Below, piece after piece: positions 12,601 through 23,577 of a stretch of DNA of 64,000 bases (its first letter is position 1; each line of letters begins with the position of its first letter). The translations under genes were made by a program, and so were the position numbers. Below the pieces are notes generated by a model that saw only the letters and a program-made list of their open reading frames with translations, was not told the origin of the DNA and ran no database searches. The stretch spans positions 70,103,287 to 70,167,286 of the forward strand of contig CM026426.1 of the NCBI GenBank assembly GCA_014871385.1, written 5' to 3'. Origin of the DNA: Ceratodon purpureus. Its lineage: Eukaryota > Streptophyta > Bryopsida > Pseudoditrichales > Ditrichaceae.

Positions 12601-15600
12601 AGGTAATGCATGGCAGCTAGGGTGCATTCGGAGCCGACGTCCCCTCCCAAGGAGGGGGTGAATGTGGGCGAGGGGATTATTGGTATACACAAAGAGATGA
12701 GGGCAACCATGGCCGGGGCCTCGGTGGAAGGGGTTGCGAGCCGATGCGGATTTTCAAGCACTGGTTCCGGGGAATGCAAGGCAGCCAGGGGGGCATTCGT
12801 AGCCGACATCCCCTCACAAGGAGGGGCTCAATGTGGGGGAGGGGATTATTGGTGAGCACAAGAAGATCAGGGCAGCCCTGGCCGCGGCCTCGGTGGTGGG
12901 GGTTGCGAGCCTCCTTGCCGATTTCAAGCATTGGTTCCGGGGAATGCAAGCTAGATAGGGGCGCATTCGGAGCCGCTCTTTCATCACAAGGAGGGGGTGA
13001 ATATGGGCGAGGGGATTATTGGTATGCACAAAGAGATGAGGGTAGCCATGGCCGCGGCCTTGGTGGTGGGGGTTGCGAGCCCCCTTGCAGATTTTCAAGC
13101 ATTGGTTCATGGGAATGCAAGGCAGCCAGTGGCGCATTCGGAGCCGACATCTCCTTAGAAGGAGGGGCTCAATGTGGGGGAGGGGATTATTGCGAATCTG
13201 ATGGAGTTGTGGACAGCTATGACCGCGGCCTCGGTGGTGGGGGTTGCAATAATGGTTTGGGCTACCGTGGCCGCGGCCTTGGTGGTGGAAGATTCGAGCC
13301 CCCTTGAGCCTCTTAGGGGCATAATTAATACACTTAGGGGAATGGTTTGTATTGATTTCAACTTCTCAATTCTTGTTGCTTGAAGTCTTTGATTGATATC
13401 TTATAATGTGCATACACTTTGTGTTGTAGGAGTTCACAGACGAATTCACGGCAAGTGACTTCGATGGCCCAACTCCAGCAGAAACTGAGGTAATCTAATT
13501 ATCTTTGCCATTTCTTTTTAACATTGCGTAGTATATTGAACATCTATTATTCTTTCTAATTATGTTATAAAAACTTAGATGGAAACTGACATTGACTTTG
13601 TTCCTCTTCTCTAGGTATTCTCAGATGTACCCTTGTCCATCAGTTCCCCGATCTCAGTGATCAATGTTTCCGACCTCTCGGATTCATTTGATCAACCCTA
13701 CTATAGGTGTAATTTAGGAAACCTTGCAGGTTTAGGTAGTGGACCTCTCGAGGTCCACTCTCCTCAGTACATGCCTACGTCCCCTGTCTACGAGCCTACA
13801 TCCCCGGGATATATGCCCACTTCTCCACGACTTGGTACCCCGCCAATGTCTCCACCTTCTCCTTCCTCCCCTATTAGAGTGAGGAGGCCTGCCCATGTTG
13901 TCTTCGCCCTCCCAGCGATATCGCCATTCCCTGTCTAGCAGACGAGGCGATTTTGGAAGAGGCGCCGTCACTGGAACTGCAGACAGGCTAGGGATTATTA
14001 TAGTCGTGCACCACGCACATAGTGGCCTATGCTCTACTAATTACTACTTGATTTGATTCTCAAAAGAGATGTATCAGTCTAAGAAGCAATTCTTTTATTA
14101 TTCTTTTTACTGTTTGATTTGCTTACGATCCTTGCCTTCGAATCAAGTCTAAATACGTATGACCTTTGACAGGTAACTCAAACATAGGATCAGTTGCCAG
14201 CGCCATCTTGTCCTATTGATTTGACGAATGCAGTGGACAGTGAATTGGGACATAGGAAACAGCACAAGCAAGACTCCATTGGCGTCATCAACGACCTCCG
14301 AATACTCCCAAAGACGAAGTCGCGTATCCTAGTTCCCCTTTGCAGGATGCTTTTAATGGCAAGAGAGCGACCTGTAGGAGAGATCGGAGTTCAACATTTG
14401 GAGCGACAGTTTGTCAAAGGCTACAGAGATGGAGACCGTGTCATGTACATTTCCATGTACAACCACAAAGAGAAGACAACCGATGTCACTGAGGAGATCA
14501 AGGCTCACTGGAGCCCTTGTTGGCAAAAAGTCAATGATGCTTTCGAAGATGAGCTCTTGGCCGACTCCGACTAGAAGGAGTTCTATATGGGAAGATGTTT
14601 TATGTCTGGGAAGGTATTCTATGTCTGGGAAGGTAACCATCGCCTTGCCGCATGGTACAGACATATCAACAATCATCACAGCGAAGATCCAGCGTGGCAC
14701 ATCTCCGTGCATTGCATTGTTCTTGACCCACGCGGTCATGTGGGAAACCTTCTTCATGCCATGCACGACATTAACTCGTAAGAACTTTATCCCTATTTAT
14801 TGTCCCAACTTCTTGCAAGCTGCTTGAACTTGCACTTCTCGCCTTTAATTAACTACCATCTTTTCAAGCAGGTCTACAGAGAATGATCACGTTAAGAGTA
14901 ATCTTCCGGCAAAACTCTTTCGTATTCGCTCTTTCGGTGTGATGAAATTGGAGGAGTTCAAGGATCTCCTCACACCGGACGAGTATCAAATGTCTTTGAA
15001 TCACAAACCATCAATTCCTGGATGGTTTACTTTGCCAACAAAAGTCTTCATCGCATTTCTTTATCGTCTAAGCACTTACTCCCCCCCCCCCTCACGCGTC
15101 TAAATGACATGATTTGTCTTGCTCTTGACACTCACAAGTTGATAATTTTATTTCCCAGAGAGGAATCGTTGCTGCTTCTGACGAAGCTGCCAGGATCTAC
15201 AAGTAGAAACACCCATTCCAGAGCAAACTGCGTCAGGTATTTGGGATGCCATGTCTGCCGCTTCAACCACCATGGTCGACACCATTAAGAAGGACTTCAC
15301 CAAGTACCTGGCCATTGCCAATCCCAAAAACGGTGATGACTTCCTTGCAGAGGTGAGTTTCTTGACATTTCTACTTTAGTTGTTCAATAAGTATTTAAGA
15401 AATCTAATTTTACCGTTCATGTAATGTTTATTTACCAGATCAATCGGCATTACAGTGAATTCTCCAAGCCGGAGATGACAGTGGAGAAGCTTCAGAAGAT
15501 TGTTCCTGCAGCTGTTGATGCAAAATTTAAAGCGCGTTGGCTGAGGTGGTGGAACTCTTCACCAAGTGCACGACAATCTTACAGATTTTTGCCCCACGAC

Positions 15601-15904
15601 TTTAAGGAGGCCGACTTCGACCCTTGGTTGAACAAGGCAACATTCTAGGCTGGGGTATCGTACCTTCAAACTTCGTAATAATCACTAAAACCACTTCTTC
15701 TTTGTCCCATGTCAATATTTACCTCAACGACTTTACCTTTCTGTCGCAGATAGAGGATGCTGTTACCCGGGAGTTTGATGACATCTGCAAGACAGAGAAC
15801 CTTGTCATTAAGTGGAAGTCTTTCCCGGGAGTTATGCGGCCGGACGCATATGTGGAGAGTTGGCGTATTCGCCTTTGGGAAAATGCAAATTACATGATTC
15901 TGAT
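9655..15904 (+). repeat. Tandem segmental duplication, copy 2
   Basis: Second copy of 3374-9650, in direct orientation and nearly identical. The junction reads ...ATTCTGAT followed by GAGGGATCTGGATGAGG, joining the right end of copy 1 (9650) to the left end of copy 2 with only a few bases of shared sequence. At its own right end copy 2 continues as ATTCTGATCAATGGC into the unduplicated methyltransferase half. The pattern fits unequal or replication-based duplication, or an assembly artefact over a repeat. Confidence 0.95.
9958..13318 (+). repeat. GC-rich 171-bp tandem array, about 20 units, copy 2
   Basis: Unit-for-unit copy of the array at 3700-7060, shifted by 6258 bp, with the same degenerate units in the same order. 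The unit order is kept, so the array was copied as part of the larger block and has not been rehomogenised since. Confidence 0.9.
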
Positions 15905-18037
15905 CAATGGCAAGTAAACTTCATTAGGTACTTCAAAAGAGAGCTGCTTCCAAAAGGTGCAATTACACTGAAGAAGTTCCCCCGGTACTTTTCAGCGTGG
16001 ATTGAGAAAGGCTCTGATCAGTGTATCTATACTCCTCTGCAGTTGAAGAGGTACAAATCGCCCCACCTAGGTGCTGGTTGTTGGTACCTGGATTGCATTC
16101 GAGGTTTCGTCATTGAGTCCGGAGCGGAGCTCAAATCTGAGCTTGACGGGGGATCATCAGCCATCGAGGATTCTGGAGACGGTTTAGATGAGGCCGAAGG
16201 CTTGCAGGATCAATCATTTGCACCTCCACCGAAGAAAGGAAGAGCGCGGAGACTGCAAAAATTGGGTTCTAAGTCCCAGGGCTCTCAGGAGACTGGTGCA
16301 GAGTCCTCCGCACCAGAGAAGGGGGCTGCCGTTCCCTCTCCTGTTATTGTCGTTTCCAATCCGTCCCCTACTCTTGCGCCTTCATCGGTCAATGCATCTG
16401 CTATCACCAGAGGTCTTCTGGAGCAAAGGAAGGCCAGACTTCTCCCGGCAAGCACCTCCTCCGCAGGAACTCCCCATTCCACTGGTGTTTCTATCATCAA
16501 GTCATCCGTGACCCCGTTACTGGTTCGTAACATGGAGCTCAAAGACAAGGGTGGCCATCCGGATTGGGTGAAAACTCTAGAGTTTGTGCGCAAGGTATGA
16601 TTCTGTTCTTAAATAATACGATATTACATACACTTCAATTAATTTCATATAGTCTAACCCTATTTTCTTGTTTCTCCAGTTTGGACGTGGCCGCTTGAAC
16701 CAAGTTCCTGAGCGGTGCCAGGATGAGAATCATCTGGAAGTCGACTTGATCATTGTAGACATCCCTGAGAATCTTCCTGACCCTCTCGTTTCCGATCCCC
16801 CTACAGTGATTCCTCCTTGGAAGTCCCGTGAAAAGGATTATGTCTACGACATTTTCTATTTCGCAAATCTTTACTTGCAGAATGATGGCGCTCTGTGCAT
16901 CATCTACAACAATGATCAAGCGTTGGCTATGGATATTCTCGAAGAAGCTAGCGCCACTAAGTTCGTTCTTTACAAAGACTGGTGGCGCTTCAATGTGCTC
17001 GGCCTCACTTCTCCTACGAACCCCGGCAACCTGGTAATTTCATCCTTTCCTTTCCTTCTCTTTACTTAGTACTATCCCTTCCGTTTATTCATACTGACAT
17101 AATTTGGTTGATTGCAGACTAATCGGTTCTAGATCCGCGTCTTCGTTTGTGGTGGCGAGCCGCATCTAAGTTCTCCTTTCAAACGAAGAAATCCGATGTC
17201 ATACATGGCAACCTCAACATTACCGAGAGTGATGCGATTTTCAACTTTATCGACGTTGATTCTCAGCAAATGAATGGAGATGTTCCATGGAGAGGGCCAA
17301 GGGAGAAAGCCCCTGAGATGATGGAGAGCATAATTGGAGAGCTCTCGAAGCCCGGCGACATAGTCCTCGACTGGAAGGCAGGAACAGGTAACCGTTCTTA
17401 CATGTCACTACATAATTATTCCTCTCATTCCTTCCTCAGTTTCTCACTTCTTCACCATGCTATGAGTTGCAGGGGCCTCTGTCAAGGCTTGCTAGGCTAT
17501 TGGTCGTCATATTATAGCTTTTGAGGATGACGAAGCCATATTCAACGCCATTCTCAAACCGTATATGGCAGCAAAATCTCCCATGGGCCCCCCTAAACAT
17601 CCTAGACCAGCAGCAGCAGAGGAAGCACCAGCGAAGAAACAAAGACCCAATAAGTATTGTAAGTCTTACTCTAGAATTTGTATGTTTTGTGCAATTCATC
17701 TAGTATTATTTGTGTACGCAAATTTACCTATTCGATCTAACCACTTTTGGCTTTCTATTGCAAAGTAGTTGTGACAACATCGCCAAGTGGGCATAGAGCA
17801 GTGTCCACTCCATCGTGGCGTCTTCATTCCAGCCCGATTCAGCCTTTTATACTTCCGGACTATGCAGAGGGCTTAGCACAAGCGCATCAATGTGGTGCAC
17901 TTAGATACGTTCCTAGTCGGCCCACTAGTTTTGATCCCAGGGCCCTTCTATTTGTCGATGAAGAGGCTATAGAAGGAGATTCTAAGTCATCGGGTTCTGA
18001 GAGTGGAACTAGCAATTGTAGCATGTTCTCAGTTTGA
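13429..18037 (+). pseudogene. ParB/Srx-like domain plus beta-class DNA methyltransferase-like gene (decayed)
   Basis: Multi-exon gene. Exons in order: EFTDEFTASDFDGP; CTD-like heptads (13616-13938); a ParB/sulfiredoxin-like exon (14173 to about 14780) with PVGEIGVQHLERQFVKGY, RDGDRVMYIS and FYVWEGNHRLAAW; helical exons to 15900; a linker rich in Ser/Pro/Ala (about 15910-16597); then the methyltransferase. Motif-IV-like DLIIVDIPENLPD lies at about 16740, REKAPEMMESIIGEL (motif-X-like) at about 17310, and VLDWKAGTGASVKAC across the intron ending at 17472, followed by AIGRHIIAFEDDEAIFNAIL. The order IV, X, I is that of beta-class N4-cytosine/N6-adenine enzymes. In-frame stops (14185-14187, 14572-14574, TAG at 17493-17495) and frameshifts near 15210 and 15890 make it a relic as read. 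The expected PP(Y/F/W) in motif IV is not clear. Fusions of ParB and methylase domains are known in bacteria and phages; this one has spliceosomal introns. Confidence 0.65.
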
Positions 18038-18298
18038 AAGAGGCCACGGTCTATCATTGTTTTCATTTGATTTGATTTGATTCGTGTATGTAAAGGTCTA
18101 CAATTGTAAGTCTTTTTAGCTCTCAATTCTCATATGCTTGAAGGGAAAGCCACTTCAGTGATGAAGTTATTTTAGTTTGCAAATTCTGGTCAAAACACTA
18201 GACACTACTAACATGACCAACTACACTGCTCAAAATATATAGAGTACTCTAATTTTTTCCTTTATCAATGAACAAAATCTCACATTTCCATAGCCATG
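18038..18298. other. Convergent 3' spacer
   Basis: This is the AT-rich gap between the C-terminal exon of the methyltransferase gene (ending at 18037, plus) and the stop of the minus-strand ORF at 18299. It presumably holds both polyadenylation regions. I see no repeat or gene in it. Confidence 0.5.
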
Positions 18299-18862
18299 TT
18301 ACCTATTCTTGGGAGAGATCCAGATACCATCTCTCGGAGAAATTTTCTCTCCCTCCGGCACATCCAAGACCTCATTCCCATTGGCCCATAGCAATGTCCT
18401 CAACTGATCTAACTCAACGCAACTAAGTTCTCCAAGGGACGCTGTCTCTAACCTCTTGTTGTAAATTGGAGTTGCAAGTTTCCAAGAACTCCTAAAAACA
18501 CTCCAGTTCATGTTGAACCAATTAACTTCGTATTCGTCCTTCGGACTCCAATGGCGACCCTCGTACGAAAAGTAATCCCACCTCGCTAGCCGAAGGCATG
18601 CGTATTCAGGACTGCAGTCAATCTCACGCTTCCAACTCTTCAACACAGCACGAGCGTTCTCGACGTCTTCAAACGTGATAACAGTCGGAGGAGTCCAACC
18701 CTTTGTGGCACTACTATCTATATGATCCCACGGGTTAGGCCCGTCCACCATCCGCTTCAGCAAATCCTGTAAAATTGTTTCACAGGCAACGACCTCAAAT
18801 GAATCGCCCATACCTTCAAACAACTCCCTAGCAAGTACACGCTTAAGTTCTACGGAAACCAT
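18299..18862 (-). CDS. Orphan 187-residue protein, convergent with the methyltransferase gene
   Basis: An uninterrupted ATG-to-stop frame of 187 codons (ATG at 18862). It is one of the few intact frames outside the retroelements. The protein is soluble-looking, with no signal peptide or membrane segment. It is rich in Trp and charged residues (KSWKREIDC, RLARWDYFSYEGRHWSP, NWFNMNWSVFRSSWK) and has predicted helices at the N-terminus (VELKRVLARELFEGM). A TATA-like box lies about 33-43 bp upstream. I recognise no family. Its position, tail to tail with the methyltransferase gene, suggests a possible partner gene of the same unit, but nothing in the sequence proves this. Confidence 0.65.
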   Translation of the reverse strand: MVSVELKRVLARELFEGMGDSFEVVACETILQDLLKRMVDGPNPWDHIDSSATKGWTPPTVITFEDVENARAVLKSWKREIDCSPEYACLRLARWDYFSYEGRHWSPKDEYEVNWFNMNWSVFRSSWKLATPIYNKRLETASLGELSCVELDQLRTLLWANGNEVLDVPEGEKISPRDGIWISPKNR

Positions 18863-18894
18863 TAAGCTAATACAACTTCAAGGACGTCTGCTAA

Positions 18895-18905
18895 GGTTTA
18901 TATAG
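18895..18905 (-). promoter_or_regulatory. TATA-like box for the 187-residue ORF
   Basis: On the minus strand this reads CTATATAAACC, starting about 33-43 bp upstream of the ATG at 18862. That implies a short leader. The match to a plant TATA box is good; no transcript evidence is available here. Confidence 0.5.
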
Positions 18906-19429
18906 ATTGTTTCTTGACACTTAATCTAGGATTGGTCTTTTCTAAAGACGGAGAATTCTTTGACCAAGACATGCAGTATGACTTGGTATACATCTTGGTT
19001 TCAGCAACTCCATTATTGTACACAAACTCTGAAATATTCTACGAAGTATTTAGACCATTTCTTCTTGCTTGTTTCGAGTTTTTTTTTCCTTATAATATCT
19101 ACATTATCTATTCAATCTAAACCGTTGTAATTTAAAAACATCATGCAAGAAGAGTCGTATCTACATCCAATAAGGGACCAAATCTAATGGAATGTATGCA
19201 TGACGTCATCATGACATCAGCCCTAATTTGTATCTTAGAGAACAAACGTAATAAATTCTAACCAGAGATATCCCTGATTTCCACGGTAATTTACTCTTAT
19301 ACTAAAATAAGTAACAAAATCAACCCTTATTTTAGTAACTTTCCAAGGTTACAGGGTCTACTTTGCTTTTGAAAATTTGGCTAATTGTCAATTCTGTGCT
19401 TTCCATTCTGTGCTCTCCGCTCTCCGCTC
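18906..19429. other. AT-rich spacer with no gene seen
   Basis: Only short random frames are present. The region lies between two divergently transcribed units: the minus-strand orphan ORF and the plus-strand hAT gene. Confidence 0.5.
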
Positions 19430-19692
19430 ACATACGAACTTTCCCCCGCTCGTGCGCGCCTGCGCCTGCATTCGCGCGTCAGTGTCCGCCCGCACCCGCC
19501 CGCTTCGTCCTCCCTAAACCCCCGCCCGTCTTCCCTCGCGCGCGTGATCCGCCACGCGGCCTGCAATCGCGCGCGACCTCCTGCGCCTGCCCGTTCGCTT
19601 TGGAGCGCGCCCGATCTCCTGGTGCGCGCGCGCCCGTCGGATCACGCCCGTTGGATCGCGCCCGTCCGGACAGTACTCGCCCGGTCGAGGGC
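19430..19692 (+). repeat. GC-rich CGCGCCCG-type degenerate array upstream of the hAT gene
   Basis: Short degenerate repeats around CGCGCCCGTYNGATC stand out sharply against AT-rich flanks. The array ends directly before a TATA box. Similar arrays occur at 24418-24785 (opposite orientation) and 26730-27050 (same orientation). Open frames through it are composition artefacts. Confidence 0.75.
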
Positions 19693-19697
19693 GGCAG

Positions 19698-19706
19698 TAT
19701 ATAAAC
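19698..19706 (+). promoter_or_regulatory. TATA box of the hAT gene
   Basis: TATATAAAC lies immediately after the GC-rich array and about 245 bp before the ATG at 19950. The leader contains TTGGGTGGGGGGAA at 19811-19824, which recurs in the leader of the kinase-like gene at 24918-24931. Confidence 0.55.
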
Positions 19707-19949
19707 TGCCCCCTTGATTTGACATCCACCTTACTTCCTTGCGTGTTTCATGTCCTGGGTCTCCTTGAGGGCTCCTTGCTTGAAACTGTTAGCTTGGGGA
19801 GACACTTGGTTTGGGTGGGGGGAATGTAAAAATTCTTCTCTCCATAAATCAATGTTTCAAGCACTTTTCAGACACACTAAGTTATATCAGATAATAATCT
19901 TTTGGTACTACTGGTCCTATTAGTCTAGAGACTTCCCTAATCATTCACT

Positions 19950-22225
19950 ATGGATCCGGTTGAAGCGGTTGAACCGGTTGAAGTGGTTGCTCTGGCTAGA
20001 GCCATTCCGAGGCTCGGTACGAGAGAATGGGCACCATGGTTCACGGTCAAGCTCAAGGAAGGGTCACTGTCAAATAAGGAAGCCCAATGTGTGTATTGCA
20101 GGAACAAGTTTTCGTACGTGAAGTCTTGGTGCCTTCAGCATTATGGTTGGGACCAGTCCAATATCTTGAGGGTTTGCCAAAAGGCACCTACCGTAGTGAA
20201 GAAGAAGTTTCAGTATTGCGCTGGAAAGATTCTCGGCCCTTTGATACAGGAGGAGATGGATGGTATGAGGCCAACATACCCCGCATCAGTTCAACGTCCG
20301 TGTTCCAGTGCTTCCACACACGGCACTCTGTATGGTGGATCCGAACCCTCGTACAATGATACCGAAGAGAACCGAAATGTCTCTAGTGCTGCACCTAATA
20401 GGGCCGGTTCGATTACCACTAGGAGCTTGCGGCAACAGGACATGCGTGAAGCAATCCAGATCTCCAAGCGAAAGGAGCTGGACATGTTGTGGTCATCCTT
20501 CTTTTACGAAGCCAACGTCGCATTCAACGTGGCCAAGCACCCAGCATTTTTAAAGGCGGTGAGCACAACGGCGACTGCCGGATTTGACTACAATCCCCCT
20601 TCCTATAACGCGATGGGAAAAAAGAAGCAAATCAAGGCAAAGATTGATGGACGTACCAAAACGTCGACCGAGTTATACGGGGCTACCATATGCTCCGATG
20701 GTTGGGATAATGTGAATCGCCGACCGTTGATGAATGTCATGCTAGTATGTCTGGCAGGCCATGTATTTCTTAAGTCTGTTGATACGACCGGCGAGAAGAA
20801 GTCAATGGGATACATTGCGGGGGAGATGAAGAAGTATATTCGAGAAAGTGGCCCTCAGAATGTTGTCGAGATTTGTATGGACAATGCAAGCAACATGCTT
20901 GGCACCATGAATAATATTCTAGAGGAGTATCCTCACATGTACAAGCAGGGCTGTTGTGCCCATATTCTAGATCTTCTTATGGAGGACTGGGGCAAAGAAC
21001 GCTTTGTGAAGGATTTGGTCGCCAAGGCTAAACACGTGTGTCATTACATTCGGAGACATCATTTTCCCATGGCCCTTTTCCGCAAATTTGAACCGAAGTT
21101 GTCCTTGGTGGTTCCCGCTGAAACCAGATTCGCTTGTAACTACCTGATGATAGAGCGCCTTATGGAGGTTAAATTTGCTTTGGAGCAAGTGGTCATGGCA
21201 GCGGAGTGGTTCGATTATGTCGACGGTTTATTCAACCAAACCGAGGGGGTGCGTAATCATGCACGCGCAAGCGTAGAGCGTCAAACAATTCGTAATGATG
21301 GGTTCTGGCATCAGTGTGACAACTTCAAGCACCTGGTGAAACCAGCCTTGGTAGCTCTCAGAACCTTCGATGGATACCAGCCGGCAATGGGCAAGGCATG
21401 GATTACAATGAGCAACCTAAAGGATCACGTGTACTGTCTCCGAGGATCCCCTTGCTTTTTCCCACCGGTCATGGCAACAAGGATGGAGATGCGATTCGAC
21501 CGTAGATGGGACATGATGCACATCGATCTTCACTATGCCGCGGCGCTCTTGAACCCTTGGGTTAGAACGCATAAGGGCTTACAAGCCATAGGAGAAGCGA
21601 AGGCGGCTCTCAATCGGGTGTTTCGTCAGGTGGGTGGCCAAATGGGAATTCCATTTGCCGTTTTTATGAAAGAGATGATCGAGTTCGACGAGGGACGTGG
21701 CCCTTACAGCCCGAAGTGACCATCGATATCGAAGGTTTGAATCTGGAACCCCATCAATGGTGGCAGAGGATTGGAGGGGGGCCCTTGGCAATCATTGCGA
21801 AGCGCATTTTATCTCAGGTCTGCTCCGCCTCATCGTGTGAACGGAATTGGAGCATGTATTCGTTTGTCCACAACAAGGTACGTAACCGCCTGGGGTTGGA
21901 GAAGTCTGAGGCCTTAGTGTACATTTATACGAACAGCAGACTCCTCCGTGAACGCCCAAAGCCCAACCCCCTCAGATGGTACGAGAACAATGCATGGTCA
22001 GAGGAGTCAGATCCGGAGAGAGATCCAAGCGAAGAGGAAGGAGATGACGACGATCATTACATACCAGTTGACCACGCAGGCAGTGGGGATGATGATGTCT
22101 GGGGACATGATAACGACGACGTTAACACGAATGGGCACAACGACGGTAATGGCAACGGGGGTGATGACGCTAACCGCAACAATCCTCGTGACCGCAACAA
22201 CCACGATGATAACGGTGATGCGTAA
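19950..22225 (+). pseudogene. hAT-superfamily transposase, one frameshift before the C-terminal domain
   Basis: The ATG at 19950 opens 589 codons. Residues about 27-75 form a BED-like zinc finger (WAPWFTVKL, CVYCRNKF, SWCLQHYGW). About residues 225-370 carry the RNase-H-like core typical of DUF659/hAT proteins: ATICSDGWDN, then EICMDNASNML, then GCCAHILDLLMEDWG. The frame ends at GRGPYSPK, and the hAT C-terminal dimerisation segment continues in the next frame from 21716: HQWWQRIGG, LAIIAKRILSQVCSASSCER, VRNRLGLEKSEALVYIY. A one-base loss in the C-run near 21710 explains this. An Asp/Asn/Gly-rich tail follows. The core carries no other stops, so it is a recently lost transposase. I could not define terminal inverted repeats or an 8-bp target duplication. 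Confidence 0.85.
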
Positions 22226-23375
22226 GACTTCAACAATGAACCAGAATATAACCAAGGAACCCGGACATGAACATCTACGGAGACGAATTACCCACACTCC
22301 CGGTTTTTGATGAAGCGGCTAATGCAGAAGGAAGAGACGCACGTGACGAAGGAGATGCTATTCCAGTCCATATCAATCCCGATAACAATGACAGGGTTGC
22401 GGATGATTCATCCAGCGAGGAGCATCTTGGCAACGATATCCATGCTGGCGATGATGACGAGGACAATGACGAAGGGGGTGATCGAAGTCATGGACAGGCA
22501 GCAAATGGACCTCATTAGACCGGCCTCATTAGTGGGGAGGGCAACTGGGGAACCGTTCCGGCACAAGGAGACTCAAGCTTGCTTCTAGAGATTCCTCCTG
22601 CTGAGGAGAGAAGGACCGTTCACGCAATCCCGGCACGGACTGTGCCTCCATCGCAAACCACTGATATGGGGGGTAACGAAGCAGATACAATCGTGGATGG
22701 AGGCCTAGCTCGAAGGCCCACGGGTTCAATGGGCGCAAAAATAGCTCGACTCCTTAGATCATCTGCAGCGGCGAGGCCTCCACTCAATCGAGCTGGTGGT
22801 AGTCGGCGTGGTGCCTACACCGCCAACCAAGACGCCGTGGCGCCAGCTATAGATGACGTCGTACAGAGTGTGGCCCAGCGTGGTGCAAAGAAGTCCACAG
22901 ATAGGGTTGTTAGGAAACCACCATCACAAGAACCCCGTGGAGGAACACAAAAGACAAGCAAAAGAATCGGACCTGATCCCCTCCCATTCTAAAGAGGGTA
23001 CACTGAAGGTGGGCCATCTTCTGGAACTGGGATTGTTTGCACACGCGTAATCAGTGAGGATGGCATCACAGCCATCGGTAATGGAGGAAAGGAGAGGCCT
23101 ATGAAGCGCTTAGTAAGTGCCAGAGATGGCGATACGGGGAAATTTCCATCTAAGAGCGCAATATTACATCAGAGGTGGAAGGAGAGGTACGAGCTCCAGT
23201 GGTCGGTGATCCAGAGAATGAAGGTGACAACGAGCGCTCAGACGAGGAAGACCCGGATTGTGATGAGGCGCCAAATGACGGGGATGTGATAATCCGGCAC
23301 GAATTGGGGCTCACTTTGACTCGGAAAAGACAATCTTCACGCAAGAAGAAGCCCCGCAAAGCAAGGAGAGAGTAG
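22226..23375 (+). pseudogene. Low-complexity acidic/basic tail downstream of the hAT transposase
   Basis: A series of plus-strand frames shifted against each other: 22267-22518 (acidic, DDDEDNDEGGD), 22579-22992 (basic, ARPPLNRAGGSRRGAY) and 23175-23375 (acidic, then RKKKPRKARRE at the end). Strand and composition continue those of the Asp-rich hAT tail, so this may be its original C-terminal extension broken by frameshifts, ending in a nuclear-localisation-like basic cluster. No domain is recognised. Confidence 0.4.
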
Positions 23376-23577
23376 ACTGTAGTCACTTTTTTAGCGCATG
23401 AAGTAGCAATAAATCTAACCATAAAATCTACCGACTAAAAACTCCAAAAAAATACTACGTTATTCTTTATTTTTTTTATTTTTATATTTGCTAGTACCTT
23501 CTTATTACGTAGACATATACTGTTACTTAGAGACAACCTAGTTCAGTATCTCACACTCGAAGGAATTGTATGGTTGT

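Noticed and set aside
19363..19729. ORFs in the GC-rich array upstream of hAT
   Set aside because: Arg/Ala/Pro composition comes from CGCGCCCG repeats; the TATA box lies at its end, so it is promoter-proximal DNA. The same applies to 24368-24865 and 26485-27081.
22007..22466. Minus-strand ORFs rich in Val/Ile or Ser opposite the hAT tail
   Set aside because: Antisense of GAT/GAC-rich coding sequence; no motif.
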